Source: Candidatus Kapaibacterium sp. (GTDB lineage: Bacteria; Bacteroidota; Ignavibacteria; Kapaibacteriales; UBA4661). Taken from it: 64,000 nt of DNA. Below the pieces are notes generated by a model. The model worked only from the letters and a program-made list of their open reading frames with translations, did no database searches and had not been told where the DNA came from. The stretch lies in contig RDXM01000125.1 in assembly GCA_004292595.1 (NCBI GenBank), positions 62,001-126,000 of the forward strand, given 5' to 3'. Made by a program: the position numbers and the translations under genes. Positions 35,562-43,890 of the stretch are shown here, one piece after another (position 1 is the first letter of the stretch; every line of letters begins with the position of its first letter).

Positions 35562-36149
35562 ATGCGTTTAACACGTTCTTTTCTCGCAAGCGGTTTTGTT
35601 GTCATGCTGCTTTCAGTCAGTCCTTCGTTACATCTTTTTGCCCAAAAGACAGGTATGCTCTCGTCTTCACCGACGATGAGTCCAGCAAAAACAGCAACAG
35701 CAGCCGTAAAAGCAAGCGCAGCAGATACAACAGCATCGAAAGCAGAAAAAAAAGCGGAGAAAAAAGCAGAGAAATTAGAAAAGCAAGCTGATAAAGCAGA
35801 ACGTCAAGCAGAACGCGCACAAATACAAGCAGATAACGCCGCCCTGAAAGCAGAAACAAAAGTAACTCGTGCGGAAAAAGCTGCAAATAAAGCCGCAGGT
35901 AAAGTAACTGCTCCGTCGGCTGCTCCAGACGACGCAAGCATCGCAACGGCAATCAAAGAAAAACTCGCTTCTTTGCCGTCTTTGAAAGAGACAAAAATTG
36001 ATGTGGTCGTAAAAAGTGGCGTTGCAACGCTCACAGGAAATGTGAAAACGGCTGGCTTGAAAGGCGTTGCCACAAATGCAACAAAGCGCATCGCAGGCGT
36101 GAAGCAGGTAGATAATCAAATCGTTGCAGAAAAAGGCATCAAAAAATAA
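35562..36149 (+). CDS. Periplasmic Ala/Lys-rich coiled-coil protein with BON domain
   Basis: A 195-residue exported protein: signal peptide (to about residue 27, LHLFAQ), then a strongly Ala/Lys/Glu-rich heptad region (about 50-120, with repeated KAEKKAEKLEKQADKAERQ-type text) that should form a long coiled coil, then one BON domain (about 125-190; ATAIKEKLASLP, VVVKSGVATLTGNVKT). BON domains bind membranes or lipids and are common in osmotic-shock proteins such as OsmY. ATG 35562 is preferred over the TTG at 35517 because it begins a normal signal peptide. Ends at a strong terminator. Confidence 0.82.
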   Translation: MRLTRSFLASGFVVMLLSVSPSLHLFAQKTGMLSSSPTMSPAKTATAAVKASAADTTASKAEKKAEKKAEKLEKQADKAERQAERAQIQADNAALKAETKVTRAEKAANKAAGKVTAPSAAPDDASIATAIKEKLASLPSLKETKIDVVVKSGVATLTGNVKTAGLKGVATNATKRIAGVKQVDNQIVAEKGIKK

Positions 36150-36180
36150 GCAGGAAAATTTTTCCTTGCGAGAAGAACTT

Positions 36181-36234
36181 AAAAACTCGTAGAATGACCA
36201 AGCGCACCAATGCTTGTATTCTACGAGTTTTTTT
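36181..36234. terminator. Strong bidirectional terminator between convergent genes
   Basis: Arms AAAAACTCGTAGAAT (36181-36195) and ATTCTACGAGTTTTT (36218-36232), with AAGC/GCTT pairing in the loop and runs of T on both strands. It separates the BON gene from the leftward gene ending at 36238. Confidence 0.9.
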
Positions 36235-36237
36235 GTT

Positions 36238-36882
36238 TCATACTGCTTGTGTGCTGTCGCCTTCGTTGCTATTTTCATTGCCGCGCTCGTTTTTATGCGG
36301 CTTGGAGGCATCTTTTTGAAATATCTTCGCTGTGGTGCGGGTTTCGAGTGTGCGCACGAGTTCTTTTCTCATGCTATGCGTCATGCGGCGGCGAAATTCC
36401 TTCACTTCTTTGCCTGTGGCTTCTTCTTTTTCGGTGTAGTAGAGAATAACGGTGTCCCAGACAGGGTCGGTTTCAACTTCCACAAGGTGAATCAAATCGT
36501 AGCGCACCAAACGCCAACCTTCCTCGAAAATATTCCGTCCAACCATGCCCAGCGTCTTGATTTGAAGGCGTTGCTGGTGCATTCGATAGAAAAATTGTAC
36601 AAAGTTAATGCCAAGCGAAAGCGGCATCACGTATAGCTCAATGCGGGCTTCATCCCACGAAAGCGCGAGGTAAATGAAGAGCAAAATAAGGCTAAAAATA
36701 AAGCAGAGAATCCCAATCATAAGCGGGTCGTAGGCGGTGTCGAGGTCTTCGCCGAGCTTGACTTCTTTCGCGGCAAATTCATCCAACATCTGCCGAAAAG
36801 CCGTTGCCCCAAATGCCAACAACGAATAGATAAACGCCAGAAAACAAGCGTATGCGAGAACTTTAGGGTCGAAATTACCCAT
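36238..36882 (-). CDS. Uncharacterised membrane protein with C-terminal soluble domain
   Basis: A 214-residue protein with hydrophobic helices at about 8-28, 53-75 and a shorter one near 83-97, then a mixed alpha/beta cytoplasmic region (GRNIFEEGWRLVRYDLIHLVEVE, DPVWDTVILYYTEKEEATGK) and a polar C-terminal tail rich in Asn, Glu and Lys. I do not recognise the family. The helix-plus-beta arrangement faintly recalls membrane PH-like (YcxB) proteins, but no diagnostic motif is seen. It stands alone and converges on the BON gene. Confidence 0.7.
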   Translation of the reverse strand: MGNFDPKVLAYACFLAFIYSLLAFGATAFRQMLDEFAAKEVKLGEDLDTAYDPLMIGILCFIFSLILLFIYLALSWDEARIELYVMPLSLGINFVQFFYRMHQQRLQIKTLGMVGRNIFEEGWRLVRYDLIHLVEVETDPVWDTVILYYTEKEEATGKEVKEFRRRMTHSMRKELVRTLETRTTAKIFQKDASKPHKNERGNENSNEGDSTQAV

Positions 36883-36999
36883 GATATTTCGGGGAAAGGT
36901 GTGTGCGAAAGCTCACGATGAAAGAGCGTGGTGCAATATTACACAAAACACCGCACTATCAATCAAGCGTTCCGTAGAAGGCAAAGAAAAGATAAAGCG

Positions 37000-37058
37000 A
37001 TTTAAAATAAAAACCGCTTGAAGAGCGGCATTTATCGGCTGTGCAGCTCTTCAAGCGG
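37000..37058 (-). terminator. Intrinsic terminator for the leftward VIT-domain gene
   Basis: Perfect 13 bp stem CCGCTTGAAGAGC (37014-37026) with GCTCTTCAAGCGG (37046-37058). On the minus strand it is followed by TTTTTATTTTAAA. It lies beyond a family A element, so the element is part of the 3' untranslated region. The remainder of the 380 bp gap 36883-37262 holds nothing else I can identify. Confidence 0.8.
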
Positions 37059-37101
37059 GGAGAAAATTTGTTTGATTACTTTCGGGAAATGTACCTCTGT
37101 A

Positions 37102-37239
37102 CACGACAAAACTCTTTCAAATAGTGGCACAGACATTCTTGTCTGTGAGTGTTGGTGCGGGATTCAGGCGACAAACATAGACAGGAAGTCTCAAGCCACT
37201 GAAGCCTGATTTTATGCGCTCTTCAAGAGATTTGTCGTG
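37102..37239. mobile_element. Family A TA-flanked element, copy 3 (full length, inverted relative to copy 1)
   Basis: Ends CACGACAAA and TTTGTCGTG, a perfect 9 bp terminal inverted repeat, with TA outside both ends (37100-37101, 37240-37241); pairing continues through the flanking GTAC. At 138 bp it aligns with the reverse complement of copy 1 along its whole length, including AAATCAGGCTTCAGTGGCTT. Two adjacent stem positions differ from copy 1 with matching change in the opposite arm. Confidence 0.88.
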
Positions 37240-37262
37240 TACAAAGGAAATGTACAACAAAT

Positions 37263-39686
37263 TTACAACTTCACGAGCTTCACCGTATAGCGATTCTGCG
37301 GTGTCTGGATAATCAGCATATACATTCCCGCCGCAACCGTCGAGCCGTCTTGCGCCAAACCGCGCCACGTGTAGTTCAAGCGACCGCCAGAAATTGCGCT
37401 GATGGGCATTGGCAAAATGAGTCGTCCAAGCATATCGTAAATGCCCATTGTTACGGTGCCAGGCGTGAAGGTTTCCGAGAGCGCGACGGAAATCACGGTT
37501 TCTTCGCTGAAGGGATTCGGCGTGATATTCGCTATTGCCGTTACGGAATTATTGCCATTGTTGCTCGTAAGACGTGTTCCCAAAGCCATATCTGCTGTTT
37601 GCGAAACGCTGGTTGATACGGCACCGCCAAACGCTGGGCCACCGAGTGCTGGTCCGCCTGAGCGTATCGCGGCATCCGTGCCGCCGCCGCCCGTGCTAGG
37701 CGCGGTACAGGTTGCGCAAACTTTTGTGGTGTCGTTGGGTTCGAGCGCGAGAAAGGCTGTATAACGCGAGAGTACACGGCTTTGGACGCTTTGCGCAATA
37801 ATTTCACGGGTAACAGTCGAAGTCGGAACATTCGCCGTAACGCCGCGTGAAGGCACGGAATAGTAGTAAAAATATCCGCCCAAACTGCTTTCCAAAGCGT
37901 TTATGTAATTGCCCACCCACGCGCTTTTCGTGATGGAATCGCCTTGCTGTATCTCGCTTTGCGGCATATCGAGCGTGCGCACAAACGATTGCCCGTTGTA
38001 AAAACCGCCCGCTTGCACAGAAAATACGCCACTTCCGACCATTTTCCCGACTTGCAAAATCGTGTTATTTGCGGGCAGCATTGTCAGCAAAGGCTGTGTT
38101 TGTGCGCCATTGGTGTTTGTTCCCAAGAGAAAACGATTGTAGCAAAAGCCTTCTTTCACATTGGTTTGCAGGTCTGCCAGTTGTAGATTCGCGCCAACAG
38201 CAGCAATCGCGCCCGAAAGTGTTGTTTCCAAGCGACCGCTCGAACGAATATGGAAAAATGTGCCTTTCGATCGCTCTGCAAGCGCGTTGTAGAGATATTC
38301 ATTCGCAGCATAATTCACCGAGCGAATAGTGTACCACGAGTAATTTTTGTTCGCAACATCAGCAATGTGCATAGGCGGAAGCGGTTTTACGACATTTTCC
38401 ATAAGCTGCACAAGTTGATTTGTCGCGGCTTCGCTACCATTGCCATCGGAATTGGACACGAGCAGCACCGATACGCCCGCCATACCAGTCGGCAGAGCTT
38501 TTACATCGTTCATCGCGCTGATGAGAAGGCGCGGCAAATTGCTGAACAGCGTCGGCATCGTGAGGACGCTTGAAAACTGGCGTTCAATCGTGGTAGAATC
38601 CGCCGCTACCCACGTGGGGCTGAGGCGGCGCACACCAGAGCCGCTCACAATGTCGGAAATCATGATATTGAACGAATCGCGTGGCGTGAAGTGCTGCCGC
38701 ATGAGTCTTTTCGCGGTGTTCACGACTTCGGCAAGCTCGGCGGTGCTGCGCCCAGCATCGTAATCAATCAAGACCAGCGATTTCCGCGTGATATTTTGCC
38801 CCAAAACCTGCACGGGCGAAAATGCCATTTGGTAATACCGCTCGCTGCCTTGCGTGAAGCTCTGCACAAACAAGCCGTTGCGCATGGGCGAATCCCATTC
38901 CACGTAGGCAGAACCAGCCCTTCTGAGCGTCGCACCTTGCAGCGTGCCAGCAAGCACTATTTGACCACTTGCGCGGTCAATCGTTTCGGTGAGGCGTTCC
39001 AAGGGAGCAAGTGCTAATGCGGTTCCGGTAGTTGTTCCCGTCAAGGTAAGGCGCGTATTTTTCCATGTCGTTGCGGCAGTTGGCGAGGGATGAACAATGA
39101 GGCGAAGCGGCACACCTGCCCACGAAGAGCGCAGCAATTCCAACGGTAAAAAGCTCTGAACGCCGCTTGCTGCCCAGGTTGTTGGCATGATGTAGGAAAT
39201 TTTCACTTTGCGCGTTTCGTTGCCTTGCATGGGGAAAATGCGGAGCGTGTAGCTGCCGTAGTATTCTTTGGTGAGCAGCGACGGGTCGCGCCGGCGTTGG
39301 ACAATGCTTTCGTAGGTGTTGGAGGCAGTTGCGCGGTCGAAAATTTTCGCCTGCACGATGCTATCGCCCACCCAGAGCCAGGAATCGGTGACGTGCGCGT
39401 CCGGCGGCAAGGCAAAAGAAAAGGTGATTTCAAGCGTATCTTTCGCGCTGGTGGCATTCGAGCCACGCGAAGAAAACGTGAAAAAGAGGTCGTTTTCGGT
39501 GTAAATGCCGCGCGGCTTCACAACGAGTGTTGCTTCTTCGATACTTCCCTGCCCGCCTACACGCCAGTTCCCACGCGGGTCAGCGACGTTCAGGTAGGCA
39601 CTTTGCGCAAAAAGCACGAGCGGGATAAGCATGGCAGCTGCCCACACAAGCAGCACCATCACACAACGGAGAATCAGGGCTTTCAT
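37263..39686 (-). CDS. VIT/vWA-like secreted protein with type IX sorting domain
   Basis: An 807-residue exported protein. After a signal peptide (about 1-28) comes an inter-alpha-trypsin (VIT) domain (about 30-190: ITFSFALPPDAHVTDSWLWV, AKIFDRATASNTYESIV, YTLRIFPMQGNETRKVKISY). A von Willebrand A-like region follows (about 285-470: KSLVLIDYDAGRST; the MIDAS DxSxS is not intact, being DYDAGRS). The last ~85 residues (NITPNPFSEETVISV...AAGMYMLIIQTPQNRYTVKLVKL in parts) are a T9SS type A sorting domain. Surface adhesion or protein binding is the likely role. Single gene with its terminator about 200 bp downstream. Confidence 0.85.
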   Translation of the reverse strand: MKALILRCVMVLLVWAAAMLIPLVLFAQSAYLNVADPRGNWRVGGQGSIEEATLVVKPRGIYTENDLFFTFSSRGSNATSAKDTLEITFSFALPPDAHVTDSWLWVGDSIVQAKIFDRATASNTYESIVQRRRDPSLLTKEYYGSYTLRIFPMQGNETRKVKISYIMPTTWAASGVQSFLPLELLRSSWAGVPLRLIVHPSPTAATTWKNTRLTLTGTTTGTALALAPLERLTETIDRASGQIVLAGTLQGATLRRAGSAYVEWDSPMRNGLFVQSFTQGSERYYQMAFSPVQVLGQNITRKSLVLIDYDAGRSTAELAEVVNTAKRLMRQHFTPRDSFNIMISDIVSGSGVRRLSPTWVAADSTTIERQFSSVLTMPTLFSNLPRLLISAMNDVKALPTGMAGVSVLLVSNSDGNGSEAATNQLVQLMENVVKPLPPMHIADVANKNYSWYTIRSVNYAANEYLYNALAERSKGTFFHIRSSGRLETTLSGAIAAVGANLQLADLQTNVKEGFCYNRFLLGTNTNGAQTQPLLTMLPANNTILQVGKMVGSGVFSVQAGGFYNGQSFVRTLDMPQSEIQQGDSITKSAWVGNYINALESSLGGYFYYYSVPSRGVTANVPTSTVTREIIAQSVQSRVLSRYTAFLALEPNDTTKVCATCTAPSTGGGGTDAAIRSGGPALGGPAFGGAVSTSVSQTADMALGTRLTSNNGNNSVTAIANITPNPFSEETVISVALSETFTPGTVTMGIYDMLGRLILPMPISAISGGRLNYTWRGLAQDGSTVAAGMYMLIIQTPQNRYTVKLVKL

Positions 39687-39806
39687 GGCGATTTCCTTCT
39701 AAAAAAAAATGAGAATATTTGAGTTTTCAGAGGCGAAAATTGTGCATCTATGAAGGAAGAAACACAAGCAGGAAAAAAGTCACAAAACTCTGTGAAATTG
39801 CGACCG

Positions 39807-40256
39807 TTACTTCTTTGCAATGAGAATGCTTCCCACTAAACACAAAAGAATACCACACACTTTCGACCACGAAATATCCTCACGAAAGAGAAAAACACCG
39901 ACGGGAACGAGAATCATCATCAAAAGCGAATTCGCCAAGAGCGCACCAATGCTGATGTTCCAGCCTGCGCGATACGCAAGCAAGAACCCAATTTCCACAC
40001 CGACAATCGAAATTCCCAGCGCATAACTCGACCAATTCAGCTTCTGCACTTCCGCACTGAGCACCTGACCAATACTTGTTTGGAGATTGTTTTGTGGCAA
40101 TGGCATTATCACAAACAGCGCGATACAAACGAGCAAAGCTGCGCAATAAGAAACTATCGTCGCCACAAGCGGGTGTGCGCCTTCTGGCACGGATTTCTGC
40201 GAAAGCTGATAGACGACATTCGAGAGAACGATGAGGACAATAGAAAAGATTTTCAT
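39807..40256 (-). CDS. Half-size EamA/DMT-type membrane protein
   Basis: A 149-residue protein with four to five hydrophobic helices and the late motif LLANSLLMMILVPVGVFLFREDISWSKVCGILLCLVGSILI (in two parts), which matches the C-terminal half of EamA-type drug/metabolite transporters. Full EamA proteins have two such halves, so this one would need to dimerise, like small multidrug-resistance proteins. ATG 40256 is chosen; ATG 40298 would add 14 polar residues. It is divergent from the next gene. Substrate unknown. Confidence 0.72.
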   Translation of the reverse strand: MKIFSIVLIVLSNVVYQLSQKSVPEGAHPLVATIVSYCAALLVCIALFVIMPLPQNNLQTSIGQVLSAEVQKLNWSSYALGISIVGVEIGFLLAYRAGWNISIGALLANSLLMMILVPVGVFLFREDISWSKVCGILLCLVGSILIAKK

Positions 40257-40398
40257 GTTGGCGGTATGGTTTGTGGATGAGATTTTCTTATTTTTCATTA
40301 TTGATTTTTCAATATCGTAAAATTCTTGGAGACCCGTCTCTATGAATGCGCTCTGTCCAAATACTTTTCCTGAAAATAACACTCACAACGATAACACT

Positions 40399-42135
40399 AT
40401 GGCAAAAAAACGCTCCCCCGCTCCACAAACACCCTCTACTACGCCTCGCGCCACCTTTCTTTCTCGCTTCTCGTGGTATCTTGTTCTCATGCCGCTCCTT
40501 ACGCTGCTTTGGGGCTGGGTATATTTTGAAAAGGGCGAAATCATTGCGCTGAATAAAGGCTGCGGCTGGGACGGCGTAACCTACAAAAACGTTGTTTGGA
40601 GCTTGCAATGGAACAAAGCCCGCCCCGACTATGCCGAGCGAAGCCGCTTGCGCATTGACCCCTACCGCGTACAGCGCATTGCACCAAGCGTGGCGGTCTA
40701 TGGCGAGATGCAAGCTGCTCGGTGGCTCTATCAGCAGGTAACGCCGATGTTTACTCGTGTTCCAGCGTGGTTGGAATGGAGCTACGAACAATATCCGCTT
40801 CCGCCTTGGTTTTTTCGGTGGTTTGCCGATAATCCAAATCAAGCGGCAAACGCTCAAAGCGTCGCACTGACGCTGGATAGCCTTGTTGCGGGATATTTCG
40901 TTTTTCACAGTTTGCTCATGCTGCTCGGAACGGCACTGCTCTGGGCAATGACGGCGCGAAAGCTCAATCTCGGCTTAACGGCACGGTGGCTGGGCTTTTG
41001 CGGACTTTTTGCGAATGTTGCCGTGATGAAAATGAGCTTCTATTATCCCACGCTCACCGACACCACCGCGCTGTTTGCGGCAATGCTCATGTTGTATGCG
41101 TATGTCGCAAATAGCGCGTGGTTGCTGCTTCCTGCGGCAGTGCTGGGCTTTTTTACGTTCCCGACGGCGTTTTATGTTGCGGCGTTGCTCTTCCTTTTTC
41201 CGCGCAGCATCGTTCTGCACAAGGAGGCTGTAGTAGAAGAAGCGCAAGCAATGACGGGCTTTGAACGAAATGCAGGTATTGGCGCAGGTGTGCTGGTCTT
41301 GTGTGCGAGTGTCTATTTTGTGCTGATTGCAGAAGTACGTTTTGTGGAAGTTGAACAGATTCAGCCAATGCTGCTTATTTTGACGCTTCCGTTGCTCTTA
41401 GCGCACGTATTTTTCACGGTTTCAGGGCTTGCAGCGCAATTTCCTTTGCAAGCGATGGTGCGCCACTTCAAGGAGCGCAAAAATCTTGCTGGATATGCCC
41501 TCAGAGCCTTGATTTTGCTCGTTCTTTGGGCGGGATTGCTGTATTGGAAAAAGCAGATTGAAGACCCCACGCTTGCCGCGCCGATGAATACAAGTTTGTT
41601 CTTTGGTGGAAGTTTTGCGAGCGCACTTGGAAAGCCCTTGCTGCCTGTGGTGGCGGGCGCGGTATATTTTGGTCCGATTATTTTGGTGATGATTCTTCGC
41701 TTTCGAGAATTTCTGAAAGCCGCATGGAATCTTGGCTTGGGCTATATGCTTGTGGTAACGGGACTGCTGCTCATGGGAATAATCATGTCGGAAACGCGGC
41801 AGCTTATCAATTTCTTGCCGTTTTTGGTGCTGGGCGTGGCGTACAGCCTTGATTCTATCAGGCTTCCACGCATTGCGCTCGTGCTGTTCGCGCTTGTGAG
41901 TGTGATAGCAGCGAAAGTCTGGCTGCCGTTCAATTTCGCTGGCATGGCAGAGCAAGCCGCAAACATCACAGGCGGCATCCATGCGACGTTTCCCTTGCAA
42001 TACTACTTTATGAATCACGGACCATGGATGAGTTGGACGAGTTATTTCCTGCAAGGCGCGTGTGCGCTTGTTGTGGCGGGGTTGCTGTGGTGGGTGCTTT
42101 CGCCAACGTTTGCCGCAGAGTATGGCGAAAAATAA
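40399..42135 (+). CDS. Polytopic membrane protein, glycosyltransferase (GT-C)-like
   Basis: A 578-residue integral membrane protein with about ten to eleven hydrophobic helices. The first periplasmic loop contains GCGWDGVTYKNVVW, an Asp-bearing motif in the position where GT-C glycosyltransferases carry their catalytic Asp; the loop continues with RIDPYRVQRIAPS. Late loops contain MSETRQLINFLPF. No family is confidently recognised, so the enzyme role is inference. ATG 40399 (MAKKRSPAPQ) follows the pattern of a short cytoplasmic tail; the frame is open to 40342. The stop codon is inside a 14 bp tandem repeat. Confidence 0.7.
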   Translation: MAKKRSPAPQTPSTTPRATFLSRFSWYLVLMPLLTLLWGWVYFEKGEIIALNKGCGWDGVTYKNVVWSLQWNKARPDYAERSRLRIDPYRVQRIAPSVAVYGEMQAARWLYQQVTPMFTRVPAWLEWSYEQYPLPPWFFRWFADNPNQAANAQSVALTLDSLVAGYFVFHSLLMLLGTALLWAMTARKLNLGLTARWLGFCGLFANVAVMKMSFYYPTLTDTTALFAAMLMLYAYVANSAWLLLPAAVLGFFTFPTAFYVAALLFLFPRSIVLHKEAVVEEAQAMTGFERNAGIGAGVLVLCASVYFVLIAEVRFVEVEQIQPMLLILTLPLLLAHVFFTVSGLAAQFPLQAMVRHFKERKNLAGYALRALILLVLWAGLLYWKKQIEDPTLAAPMNTSLFFGGSFASALGKPLLPVVAGAVYFGPIILVMILRFREFLKAAWNLGLGYMLVVTGLLLMGIIMSETRQLINFLPFLVLGVAYSLDSIRLPRIALVLFALVSVIAAKVWLPFNFAGMAEQAANITGGIHATFPLQYYFMNHGPWMSWTSYFLQGACALVVAGLLWWVLSPTFAAEYGEK

Positions 42136-42195
42136 GGCACGAAAAATAAGGCACGAAAAATAAGGCACGAAAAATAAGGCACGAAAAATAAGGCA
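42126..42195. repeat. 14 bp tandem repeat, five perfect units, overlapping a stop codon
   Basis: CGAAAAATAAGGCA repeated five times without a mismatch. The first unit covers the last codons and TAA of the preceding membrane-protein gene; each further unit carries another in-frame or shifted TAA. It ends 6 bp before the convergent pentapeptide gene's stop. Confidence 0.92.
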
Positions 42196-42201
42196 TAGTG
42201 C

Positions 42202-43413
42202 TTATTTATTTTCCTCTTTTTCCTCAAACAGTTTCGGGCTGACTTCCGCAACCAAAGCGCGTACATTGTCATCCATGCTCGCGCCGACAAGGGTGCGCGT
42301 AGAAACAAGCTGCTCAAGAGTGAGATTGTGCGCACCAGCTAATTTCGCACCCGAGAGGTCTGCACCGTGCAGATTCGTGTTCAGGAAATTCGCGCCTTCG
42401 AGGTCGGTGTTGGTCAGGTCGGTGCCAGAAAAATTTGCATCCGTTAGGTCGGCTTCTGCCATGATGGCATTGGAAAAAACTGCACCCGAGCAGTCAGCAT
42501 TTTTGAGGTCGGTACCGAAAAGAATGGCATTGTAACAATTCGAGTTCCAGAGTGTGGCGTTTTCTAGGTTCGCACCTGAAAGATTGGCATTGTCCATTGT
42601 GGTGCCGGGCAGATTTGCGCTGAGGAAGTTCACGCCTTCGAGGGTTGCTTCGGAAAGAATTGCAGAGGAAAAATCTGCTTGTTCGGCATTGGCACTGCTG
42701 AGATTTGCATTCGATAAATCCGAGCTTTCAAAGTTGGCTTTGAAAAGATTTGCTTCCCACAAATCCACACGGTGCAGCTTCGCGCCAGAAACATTTGCTT
42801 CGCCTAAATTTGCGCACATGAGTTTTGCTTTGGTGAAATTAATGCCTGGCATCATCGTTGCGCTGAGGTCTGCGCCCTGCATTTTCGCGCCCGAAAGGTC
42901 GGCATCCCAGAGATTTGAGCCTGCCAAATTCGCCTCTGCCAAACTCGCTTCTGCCAAATAACAGTTGCGCAAGTCTATTTTGCTCACGCCGTGCTTGTTC
43001 AAGCGCCGAATATTCCCGATAATGCGCTGCTTTGCTTCAATGCTTTCGAGCTTGCGAAAGTCGTCAATTTCTTCGTGATATTTTTTCTGCTCCGAGCGCT
43101 TTTCGCCCAAACGATTGAGCCAAAGCATCAGAATACCCAAAATCAAAATATCAAACAAGACCCCATGCGCCTCACTGATGAGATTGATTTGAAAATTACG
43201 GTCGGAATATATGTTTTGGAAGAGCGAAAGCGAGATAACAATGACGGCAATGACAAGAAAAATAAACGATGCTGTGCGAATCGGACTCGACAAAATAATG
43301 CTCTGCCACCACGCGCCTCTGCGCATTGAGCGAAGGAGCTTTGGCGCGACGGTTATTCCCTGTTTTGTGCGCCGCCTTGCTTCGGCAGTGTAAGCACGAA
43401 TCCTTCTCATCAT
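42202..43413 (-). CDS. Membrane-anchored pentapeptide-repeat protein
   Basis: A 403-residue protein. The N-terminal ~115 residues contain two hydrophobic helices (IRTASFIFLVIAVIVISLSL and GVLFDILILGILMLWLNRL). A short charged linker (GEKRSEQKKYHEEID) follows. Then more than 30 pentapeptides of the A(D/N)LXX type run from about residue 140 to 375 (LAEANLAGSNLWDADLSGAK, LSNANLSSANAEQADFSSA), forming a right-handed quadrilateral beta helix facing the cytoplasm. Partners are unknown. ATG 43413 (MMRRIRAY) is preferred; longer starts to 43506 are possible. Convergent with the preceding gene. Confidence 0.85.
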   Translation of the reverse strand: MMRRIRAYTAEARRRTKQGITVAPKLLRSMRRGAWWQSIILSSPIRTASFIFLVIAVIVISLSLFQNIYSDRNFQINLISEAHGVLFDILILGILMLWLNRLGEKRSEQKKYHEEIDDFRKLESIEAKQRIIGNIRRLNKHGVSKIDLRNCYLAEASLAEANLAGSNLWDADLSGAKMQGADLSATMMPGINFTKAKLMCANLGEANVSGAKLHRVDLWEANLFKANFESSDLSNANLSSANAEQADFSSAILSEATLEGVNFLSANLPGTTMDNANLSGANLENATLWNSNCYNAILFGTDLKNADCSGAVFSNAIMAEADLTDANFSGTDLTNTDLEGANFLNTNLHGADLSGAKLAGAHNLTLEQLVSTRTLVGASMDDNVRALVAEVSPKLFEEKEENK

Positions 43414-43703
43414 GCGGTGTTGGAGGGATAAAAATGAAGAAAAATATGAGGCAAAAGAAACACACATCCTTGCTCGCTTGCTTGTGGTCGTACAGAAGAA
43501 GAACACATCGGAGCAAGGTGTTTTTACACGTATTTTTACACGTATTTTTACAATTTTTGGGATAAAAAAATTCGTTTCAGAATCGCACTAAAATTTAGCA
43601 AATTGTTGGGTGTTCTTCAATGATTCTGTTGGGAAATTATCATATTTTTTTCAAATTTCTCTCTTTGAAAGTGCATATTCTTTCTCGTCCACACGTTTTG
43701 CGC

Positions 43704-43868
43704 TTTTCCACATACTTTTCCACACACATTTTACATTTTTCCACATACTTTTCCACACACATTTTACATTTTTCCACATACTTTTCCACATACATTTTAC
43801 ATTTTTCCACATACTTTTCCACACACATTTTACATTTTTCCACATACTTTTCCACACATTTGTCCACA
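43704..43868 (+). repeat. Iteron-like array of ten TTTTCCACA 9-mers (33 bp period)
   Basis: Ten perfect copies of TTTTCCACA start at 43704, 43716, 43737, 43749, 43770, 43782, 43803, 43815, 43836 and 43848, all in the same direction and alternating 12 and 21 bp apart. TTGTCCACA follows at 43860, and GTCCACA occurs just before the array. The 33 bp unit is paired boxes plus the spacer CACATTTTACAT or TACATTTTACAT. The 9-mer differs from the DnaA box TTATCCACA at one base. The array ends 22 bp before the chemoreceptor ATG; the rest of the gap 43414-43703 is AT-rich and shows a 13 bp direct repeat (TTTTTACACGTAT) near 43520. Confidence 0.85.
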
Positions 43869-43890
43869 CACTTTTTGCTCAAGCATTACC

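Noticed and set aside
43704-43868. Possible CRISPR array
   Set aside because: Repeat units are contiguous with no unique spacers, the repeated word is only 9 bp and there are no cas genes.
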